NCBI RefSeq assembly: GCF_000005505.3
Contig: NC_016132.3
Span: forward strand, 55,318,914-55,382,913
Direction of reading: 5' to 3'
Origin: Brachypodium distachyon
Lineage: Eukaryota; Streptophyta; Magnoliopsida; Poales; Poaceae
Length of the DNA stretch: 64,000 nt
Made by a program: the position numbers and the translations under genes. Below are positions 57,401 through 64,000 of this stretch, in pieces. Position 1 is the first letter of the stretch. Each line of letters begins with the position of its first letter. The notes under the pieces were generated by a model. The model saw nothing but the letters and a program-made list of their open reading frames with translations, was not told where the DNA came from and ran no database searches.

Positions 57401-58727
57401 AGAAAAATGATGGATTAGCTTCATGCTTTCTAGCTAGCTGAGACACAAACATTTGGGCATCTGCATTTCTGATTTTATACTTGAGGTCACGATAGTAGTT
57501 CTGCAAGTCCCTCTTCGTGCATCCAACATTTGAAAATCCACCCTCGCTGACTTGGAGGAGCCTGTATGCTTGGCAGGTGCCTATACTTGCTTTGTTGCAT
57601 GTGTACAATGTATTCTTTGCCCTCTCACTAACTTGACGATTTGATCTGATCAAATTACGCTTATCAGGTGACACGAGACTATGATTGTGGTGTTCAACCC
57701 ATGATTCTATCTTGTAGGTGTCAGTTACACACAACTTCACAAAAATATGTGCATCACAACCACATCTTGTGGCTGTGTTCTTACGTCTTTTCACTGATGG
57801 ATCAATAATCTCATTACCATTTTCAGACTTGAATCCTTCCCTGTTACACATATAACGTTTACTACGAACTAACTCATTGTCCAACTTCTTTTGTTGTCCA
57901 ATACGAAATCCAAAACCAGAGTGATGTGCATAAGACTTGTAGAACTCCTCCACAGCCTTTAGTCCTTCAGATGTCATTCCTACTTTAGGCTTCAATTTCT
58001 CTTCACATTCAGGTATAAAATATGAACACTGCATTATAAAGAATGTATCAATAAGCACCTTCCTGTATAAATAACTGAACTGAACACGGCCATGTTCCGT
58101 AAAAAGAATTGACTTACAACTAAAGGAACACTTGCTTTCTTTATGGGTGTAGTAAATCCCTCCTCGTTCATGAGTATTTGCATGTTAGATTCCATTGCTG
58201 CACAATAGGTAATTATAACCCTTTGAAACAAGAAGCACATATATTACAGTATTATACATGAAGAGTAGTTTTCGTACTTTTACCCAATAATGATGCTGAA
58301 GGCCTTAGGCAATATGATCTGCCTTGGAACGGGAGAAAACAGGGCAGTGCAGCACACATCAGATCGATCTTTGCCACAGCTTTATGAGACCTCTCAACGT
58401 ATGTGTCAGGTGGCTGAAATTCCTTCTCCTTTCAAGTGCACAATTCAAGCGTTTTTGCAGGTCGGGGGAGCGCACGGGGGTGACGGCGGATCGCTCCGGG
58501 CGAGACGACGGCGGCGGCCGTGGAGAGAGCCAACGGCCTTTTGCAGGAGAAGACGATTGATTGATTCCGCCAAAAATATTCAGGGTTGGTTTTGCAAATT
58601 AGAGGGATGGGAGCGGGCGCTTAATTGCAAAAATTTGTAAAACTAAGCACATGCGTAGGATGGCAATCGGCTGGTTCTGATGCGTGGGATGCAGGAGTGC
58701 ACCTGGATGAGGGATTCATAAGATACG
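54438..58727 (-). mobile_element. Mutator-like element (MULE) with long TIRs
   Basis: A 4.3-kb element with long, diverged terminal inverted repeats. The left TIR (about 54439-54720) and the complement of the right TIR (about 58726-58470) share AGGTGCACTCCTGCATCCCA, TTTTTGCAATTAA, CCATCCCTCTAATTTGCAAA-like and CTCTCTCCACGGC blocks in the same order. Inside, on the minus strand, is a decayed FAR1/FRS5-type transposase. Target-site duplications were not found, perhaps because AT repeats at the right end have blurred the junction. Confidence 0.85.
55724..58195 (-). pseudogene. FAR1/FRS5-like MULE transposase, inactivated
   Basis: The frame starts MESNMQILMNEEGFTTP, then after an intron CSYFIPECEEKLKPKVGMTS leads into a FAR1 DNA-binding domain (RYMCNREG, RCGCDAHIFVK, HHNHSLVSP). 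A MULE transposase core follows (GVAFLLNEKTESYVWLFKTF, HRLCMPHIMEKLPEKIG), then a SWIM zinc finger (CSCKLFESHGIPCRHIIQVM) and a C-terminal zinc knuckle (RLCKTCKQIAFHDSRNCP). Lesions: a TAA after TTRKN (about 57327), a TAG in the HTTN-YNM stretch (about 57277) and a frameshift near 56970. The position where FRS5-type transposases usually have Asp in ITDQD reads ITEEA. The protein is related to light-signalling FAR1/FHY3 factors, which came from such transposases. The copy should be dead. Confidence 0.85.
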
Positions 58728-58744
58728 TATATATATATGGCGCG

Positions 58745-58775
58745 CGCACACACACACACACATATATATATATAT
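58745..58775. repeat. CA/TA microsatellite between two MULE elements
   Basis: A (CA)n run passes into a (TA)n run between the right end of the large MULE and the left end of the small derivative. A shorter TA run (58728-58738) lies just before. Confidence 0.9.
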
Positions 58776-58780
58776 GGCGC

Positions 58781-59421
58781 CGTATCTTGTGAATCTCTCG
58801 TCCAGGTGCACTCGTGCATCCCACACATCACAGTCGCCCGATTTTCATCTTGCGCCTGTGTTCACTTTTAGAATTTTTTGCAATTAAACGCCCACTTCCA
58901 TCCCTCTAATTTTGCAAACCAGCCCTCAACATTTTCGGAGGAACCAATCCCGTCTTCTCATGCAAAAAACCCCATGGCTCTCTCCACGGCGCTCACCGTC
59001 ACCGTCGTCCCCGAGCTCGCCGTTGTCGTCGTCCTGGAGCAAATCCGCCGACAACCTCGCCCCTGCGCTCACCGCCGCCCTGTCCAGGTCTCTGGCCGGC
59101 CCTCCGCCTGTCCGCAACTTTGCTAGGGCTTGACGCCAAGGGCCGCCGCCGGCCACAACTTCCCTGCCGCTTCACTTGCACATCCAGACCCCTCCACCTG
59201 AAGATGCCGGCCTACTACAGACTCACGTAGGCAGGAAGTACAGCCTTTTGCAGGAGAAGACGATTGATTGATTCCGCCAAAAATATTCAGGGCTGGTTTT
59301 GCAAATTAGAGGGATGGGAGCGGTGCTTAATTGCAAAAATTTGTAAAACTAAGCACACGCGTAGGATGGTAATCGGCTGGTTCTGATTGGATGCAGGAGT
59401 GCACCTCGATCATAAGATACG
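58781..59421. mobile_element. Short TIR-TIR derivative of the same MULE
   Basis: A 641-bp element has a left arm (58781-59225) nearly identical to the left TIR of the large MULE at 54439-54870, and a right arm (59238-59421) nearly identical to its right TIR. There is almost nothing between them. It begins CGTATCTTGTGAATCTCTCG and ends CATAAGATACG. It ends 35 bp before the kinase 2 stop codon. It is non-coding; the frames reading MALSTAL in both left TIRs are part of the repeat. Confidence 0.85.
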
Positions 59422-59456
59422 TGTGTGTCTCTCGACTACATCTTTCATGCCCAATT

Positions 59457-62216
59457 TCAGATCGACGGCAACCCTGAAAAGAACTTGACGTAGCTGGGCG
59501 GATCTCCGAGCACTCTGAGCGATCTCGGGATCGGCGGCACACTGACATCGACGAGCCCCTCAAGAACCTGCACCACCATCCCCATGCTGGGCCTGGCGCC
59601 CTCGTCATCCTGCACGCACCAGCACGCCACCTTGCAAGCCCGCTCCACTTGATCCACGTCAACTTCTCCACCAAGCCGCCCATCCACCACGCTCTTCATC
59701 TCGCCGCCGCCATGGAGCCGGCTGACGGCCATCGACGGGAAGAAGTCCACGGCGCCGCCGTCCTCCCGCTGCTCCACGTTCCGCCTGCCCGACACGATCT
59801 CGAACAGCACCATGCCGTAGCTGAACACGTCGGCCTTGGCCGTGACGGCCGCGCCCGTGATCCACTCCGGGGCCAGGTACCCGACGGTTCCCCGCATCGT
59901 CGTCAGCACGCGGCTGAAGCCGCGGCCCACGAGCTTCGCCATCCCGAAGTCGGACACCTTGGCGGCGAACGCGCCGTCCAGGAGGATGTTCTCGGGCTTG
60001 ACGTCGCAGTGTATGATGCGGTCCCTGCATTTCTCGTGCAGGTACTCCATCCCCCTCGCGATGTCCAGAGCTATCCGGTACCTGGTCTTCCAGCTCAGGA
60101 TGCTGCCAATGCCATGGCCGTCGTTGGACCTGAAGAGGTGCTTGTCTAAAGAGCCGTTTGGCATGTGCTCGTACACGAGCAGCCTATGTGCTCTGTCCGA
60201 GCAGAACCCGAGCAGCCGTATCAGGTTCACGTGCTGGATCGTGCCGATGGTGCTCACCTCTGCTCGGAACTGCTTCTCCCCCTGACGGACGCCCTCCAGC
60301 TTCTTCACCGCGACGGGCGTGGCCGTGGCGTCCGGGAGCGAGCCTTTGAACACCGACCCGAAGGCGCCGCCGCCTAGCTTCTCGGAGAAGTTGCTCGTCA
60401 CGGACTGCATGTCGCGGTACGTGAACGCCATCAGGGAGCCTTCGACTCTCCTCGCCGCCCTCACCCTTGATCTGTTCCTTGATCTCAGAACCAAGGCCAA
60501 GACGAGGACACTGAAGACAGCCACAGCTGCCGCAACGACGACGAGGATAATGGTCAGTTTCTTCGCGTGCCCGGTGGTAGAGAACTCGGACGCGGCCAGG
60601 CGGATCATGATGGTTCCGCCTCCGGACCCCGTGTCCTGGACTTGGAGGTTGATGAGGCCTCCGTGCCAGAGCCAGCAGCTGCCGTTGTAAGCGTACGCGG
60701 TACAGGCACATTTGGCAAGGCACGCGGCCTCGCACTCGCCACCACTCGCCGCAGCCGCCACGCCCTGCCCGTCGCTCGGCAGCTTCACGCCAGGCATCGC
60801 GTAGAACCCGTCGTTGTTCCCCTTCGGCATCGCGCCATGGACAACGCCGCCGCCGCACTGCTGCCGCAGCTCGGCGTCCCGGGCGCAACCCGCGGTGTGG
60901 TCGCCCTGCATCCACGCGCTCAGCCGCCGCTCACGGAACCCGCGGAGGCAGCTGCACGACGGCAGCGACTTCTCGGTGCAGGCGCTGAAGGCCCCGCAGA
61001 GCGCGTAGACGTCGCACTGCGCCTTGGGCTGGGACCAGAAGAGGATCCAGTCGCCGACGGACTCCACCCACGTCAGGAACTTGATCTGCCCCGTCACGTC
61101 CACCACGAACCGCGTGACCACGGCGGCGTCATCGTCCTTGACGTCGTACACGAAGTAGCTCCCCTCCTTGCCTTCCACGTAGTCGAAGGTGTACAGCGAC
61201 ATCGGGGACGCGTTGGAGGCCATCATCTCCGGCACGGCCGCGAACATGTGGCCGTTCCAGGTGCCCGACGTCCAGTACTCCCTGGTGCCGTTCCAGTTGA
61301 GCAGGTACTGGCTCGTGCCGTCCGGGTCCAGCTCCAGGGAGAAGACGCTTGTGGCCGGGTCGTCGAAGCTTTTCCACGCGAATAGGCGTGTGACCTCGCC
61401 GGTCCGGTTGTTCCGGCCCAGCTTGCCGCCGGGGAGCCACGTGTCGCCGAAGTGGTCGAAGCTCTGCCATAGCACGACGGATGTGTTGGACGCGTCTGCC
61501 AGGACGAGGTTGCCCGTGTCGAGGATGATGCCGACTGTGTTCGAGCCCGAGGCGATGTTGGTGAGGTTTGTAGACCAGATCGGAGCCTTGTTGGCGTCGT
61601 GTTTGTCGACGAGGACTACGTTGCCGTCGTCTGAAATGGAGAGCTGTGAGGATGCTGGGTCGGAGGTTGGGGCGTTCCGATTGGCAACCCACACCGGGGT
61701 GTGTTTCGAGATTTGGTTGTACCAAATGCCGATGTACCAGTTCTGCCTGGAGTTATCTGTTGTTGCACGTAAAAGAAAAGACAGAGCACAAGGTTAATAC
61801 AGCTCGCACACGATCTCAATGAAATGGGGAGTTTGCCGCTCGAGCACACAATTCAGTTCATACAGAAACAGAGTACGCACGAAGATGGGGTTAAGGCTAA
61901 TAAATCACCTTTGATGAACAAAAGACAAACGGGCCAGTTCGTTTTTTCAGAGAAAAAACTACTCGTATACGTAAAAAGATCCACGATCATGTAAAAAAAA
62001 AATCCACTACAGGTAGAGGGAGAGGGCCAGCGGAGAGGCACCTGGCTGGAAGAAACCGAGTGCGAACTTGCCGCGCTTGGACACCAGCGTCTGCCGGCCG
62101 GACAACGGGCGGCCGACGGCGACAGTATCGGCGGCGCGCGACGGGGCTCCTCGCAGAAGCATGAAGCCAAGGAGCCAAAGCGCGGCGGCGGAGCACCGTC
62201 CACGTCGCCTCGCCAT
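59457..62216 (-). CDS. G-type lectin S-receptor-like Ser/Thr kinase, copy 2
   Basis: Two exons, 62216-62042 and 61756-59457, encode 824 aa. Domain order is the same as copy 1: signal peptide (about 1-28, MARRRGRCSAAALWLLGFML), B-lectin domain, S-locus glycoprotein region with CDVYALCGAFSAC, PAN region (CEAACLAKCACTAYAYNGSC), transmembrane helix (about 459-482), kinase. Kinase motifs: GGGAFGSVF (about 520-528), VAVKKLEG, HCDVKPENILL (about 642) and DFGMAKL (about 661). The HRD Arg is again Cys, so it is non-RD. It differs from copy 1 by higher GC content, a longer juxtamembrane region (RSRNRSRVRAARRVEG) and a short 285-bp intron at the same phase-1 site. The frame is intact. Its 3' end is only 35 bp from the MULE derivative, which may supply 3' UTR and poly(A) signals. 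A role in sensing pathogens or wounds is typical of the family but not shown. Confidence 0.94.
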
Positions 62217-62465
62217 TGTTCCGAGGGTGCGCGAGACGTCGAGAGAGTGGAAAGGAACACCTTTGCCTGAATGGCTGGAGCAGATAAAGCAGCAGGGTGG
62301 TGGCCTCCAAGAAAACAACAGCACCTCAGATCATCTTCTGCTTATGGTCATCTCCGGTCGCTAGTGCCTTTGGCGGTCTTGGTCGAATCGATCGCGCGAT
62401 CGGTCGGTCGTGCACGGGGCAGGGGAAAGGAGAAGGCGAAGTTTTGCGTGCGGTCACACCGTGGC

Positions 62466-62474
62466 TTATAAATG
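62466..62474 (-). promoter_or_regulatory. TATA box of kinase copy 2
   Basis: On the minus strand the sequence reads GCATTTATAAGCC, about 250 bp upstream of the ATG at 62216, giving a 5' UTR of roughly 220 nt. Confidence 0.5.
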
Positions 62475-63357
62475 CGCCAATAAAGGCGTAGTACCAGGCG
62501 AGGTAACTAGCGGCTGCTTTCGTTCGTCTCATCGGTCGTCCCGCCGGGGCCTGTTTGCCGTTGCGCACTTGGTGCTACAGGCCCACAGCAGGTGCTTTGC
62601 CAATTGTATCGTTACAACCGTAAAACGTTCTGCACTTCTACGTGCATACGCAGTGTGATCGGGCCTGGCCGTGGGGTGTTCGCACGCATATAATATGACT
62701 GGACCGGGGCACTGACAGGAGCAAGCTCAATTAAGTTAGTATGTAGCAGCTGGGGCACACGACTAGTACCACCACTACTCGATGCAAGTGGGGCGTGCTG
62801 TGAAGCAACAAGTGTTAATATCCGGCAGGATGCCGCAGGCACTAACATGGGAACGGCGATGCGGCGCCAAATTAACCACGAATTCCACGGGGGTTGGTGT
62901 CACATTGATCGCCCCGCCACGATAGGTTTGTGCAGGTGCCGTGCGCAGTCGGGCCGGGCAATAACGCAGGGGAAGTGGACGCACGTACGTGTTCCGGTTG
63001 GTGTCACGTGAAGGCATCGATGGCCCAGCACGTACGACGCGCGCGCCCTGGAACAACATAATTTTTCCTGCTATGTTACGCGCGCTGGTAATATTTCTCA
63101 GCTTAGTACATTCACATATCATTTCAGATTGGTTTGGAAAGCTGAGAAATATTACTCCGTAGTTGAATCTTGAATGGATTCATATTCCTGCAGTGGTGAA
63201 GCCAAATTGCGCATCGCTGGTGAAAAATTCAAGCGTATGATACGGACCGAGGTAAACTGAGCGACCTTATCTCAAATCCTGAACCTGATCTAGGGAGACA
63301 AAGGACTGCCGTTGGCACTAATGTTCAGTAAGCTACTAGATAATAAGTTGTCAAATC
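62475..63357. other. Intergenic, upstream of kinase copy 2
   Basis: About 880 bp with no gene. An imperfect inverted pair (AAATATTTCTCAGCTT-like at 63088-63103 and GCTGAGAAATATTAC at 63140-63155) encloses a short spacer, possibly a small MITE remnant. Confidence 0.5.
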
Positions 63358-63431
63358 GTCTGGGTGGTGTAGTTGGTTATCACGTTAGTCTCACACACTA
63401 AAGGTCCCCAGTTCGAACCTGGGCTCAGACA
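63358..63431 (+). tRNA. tRNA-Val (anticodon CAC)
   Basis: A 74-nt cloverleaf: acceptor GTCTGGG/CTCAGAC with one G-T pair, D arm GTG-rich with AGTTGGTTA, anticodon stem TTAGT/ACTAA with loop CTCACAC (anticodon CAC), T arm CCCAG-GTTCGAAC-CTGGG, discriminator A. Box B (GGTTCGAAC-like) is intact. A TTTTTT run about 8 bases downstream is a plausible pol III terminator. Confidence 0.96.
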
Positions 63432-63437
63432 CTTATG

Positions 63438-63443
63438 TTTTTT
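63438..63443 (+). terminator. Pol III T-run terminator of tRNA-Val
   Basis: Six T residues occur shortly after the tRNA 3' end, the usual RNA polymerase III stop signal. Confidence 0.65.
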
Positions 63444-64000
63444 GCATACTTCGGATATTTATTTCCATTTTGAACACGTTACTAGCTTGTACCTAACCAA
63501 CCTAAGCTTTGTAATCTTGTGAACGAACTAACGATCAGAATCTGTATTCAGATTTAAATAAGAAATTCTTCGAAGGTGATCGATGTTAACTTCGTTTGAA
63601 TTTCATATATTGTCTTTTCACCATCGTCACCAACTCCTTTGAATAGTGATTTTTTTTCTCCGGCAAAAGAGAAATGGTGTGTTGCACAACACCATCACCG
63701 TCACCTAAAGCTCTTACTTGGCTCTTGACGTCGGATGGAAAACAATAAGGAATAAAATGCCATGAACGAACGGTAATCTTCGGAATCATAAGGGCATGGA
63801 ATTATAAAAAGAGTAAAATGCATGGTGGATCCTAAAATTATTCGGGGTATGTCAAGTGAGTCATAATTCTATCAAAATGCATATTTGAATCATAATTCTT
63901 TGTAAGATGTTCACACGTCGTTCTAATCGAGCTCGAGCCGCTGCTGAGCGGTCAGGTGGCAAGTTGACTGCCATGCTGGCTAACTGCCGAGTTCCTGGAA
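63444..64000. other. Intergenic to window end
   Basis: AT-rich sequence with no recognisable gene, repeat with ends, or RNA. A short minus-strand frame (63586-63789) has no known relative that I can see. Confidence 0.5.

Noticed and set aside
60567..61385. 272-codon plus-strand frame inside kinase copy 2
   Set aside because: Antisense shadow of the GC-rich kinase exon, no homology of its own.

Overview
This is nuclear DNA of a flowering plant, almost certainly a grass and probably a Pooideae species with a compact, Brachypodium-like genome. The evidence is: multi-exon genes with GT-AG introns; GC-rich first exons; several Stowaway MITEs ending in the CTCCCTCCG motif; a LOB-domain gene that reads as the grass RAMOSA2 (ra2/VRS4) gene; and spacing of roughly one gene per 5-7 kb, with only short DNA elements and no long LTR retrotransposon recognised. 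The species call is inference. All splice models were built by eye from reading frame, splice sites and family resemblance.

Left half (1-38 kb), mostly ordinary genes. In order: a SAP-domain 'CCCH zinc finger protein 62'-type gene (minus, 3' end unresolved); a small plant-specific MEGLIPF protein (minus); SRP72 of the signal recognition particle (plus, six exons, 665 aa); RNA polymerase III subunit RPC4 (minus, nine exons, 287 aa), convergent with SRP72; an intronless three-finger C2H2 protein with an EAR-like motif (minus); a SINE with clear target-site duplications; an FMN-dependent NADPH:quinone reductase (minus); the RAMOSA2 orthologue (plus), which has about 6.4 kb of gene-free DNA upstream and 3.6 kb downstream; tRNA-Ile(AAU); and a plastid rhodanese-like protein of the 4A type (minus) with a Stowaway MITE in its second intron.

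Right half (39-64 kb), a receptor-kinase pair broken up by DNA transposons. Two paralogous G-type lectin S-receptor-like kinases (794 and 824 aa, both minus, same phase-1 intron after the FFQPG residues, both non-RD kinases) are about 14.6 kb apart. Between and inside them lie: a 4.6-kb PIF/Harbinger element with an intact-looking transposase but a broken accessory ORF; two hAT-type non-autonomous elements (one nested in the Harbinger element, one in the first kinase's intron); a likely Helitron end; a 318-bp mini-Helitron; a MULE with long terminal inverted repeats and a dead FAR1/FRS5-like transposase; and a 640-bp TIR-TIR derivative of the same MULE that ends 35 bp from the stop codon of the second kinase. 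tRNA-Val(CAC) lies near the right end.

There is no sign of a bacterial-type system, CRISPR array or operon. The most informative material is the transposon nest in the kinase cluster, the unresolved fragments at 50.5-53.9 kb, and the long flanks of RAMOSA2.
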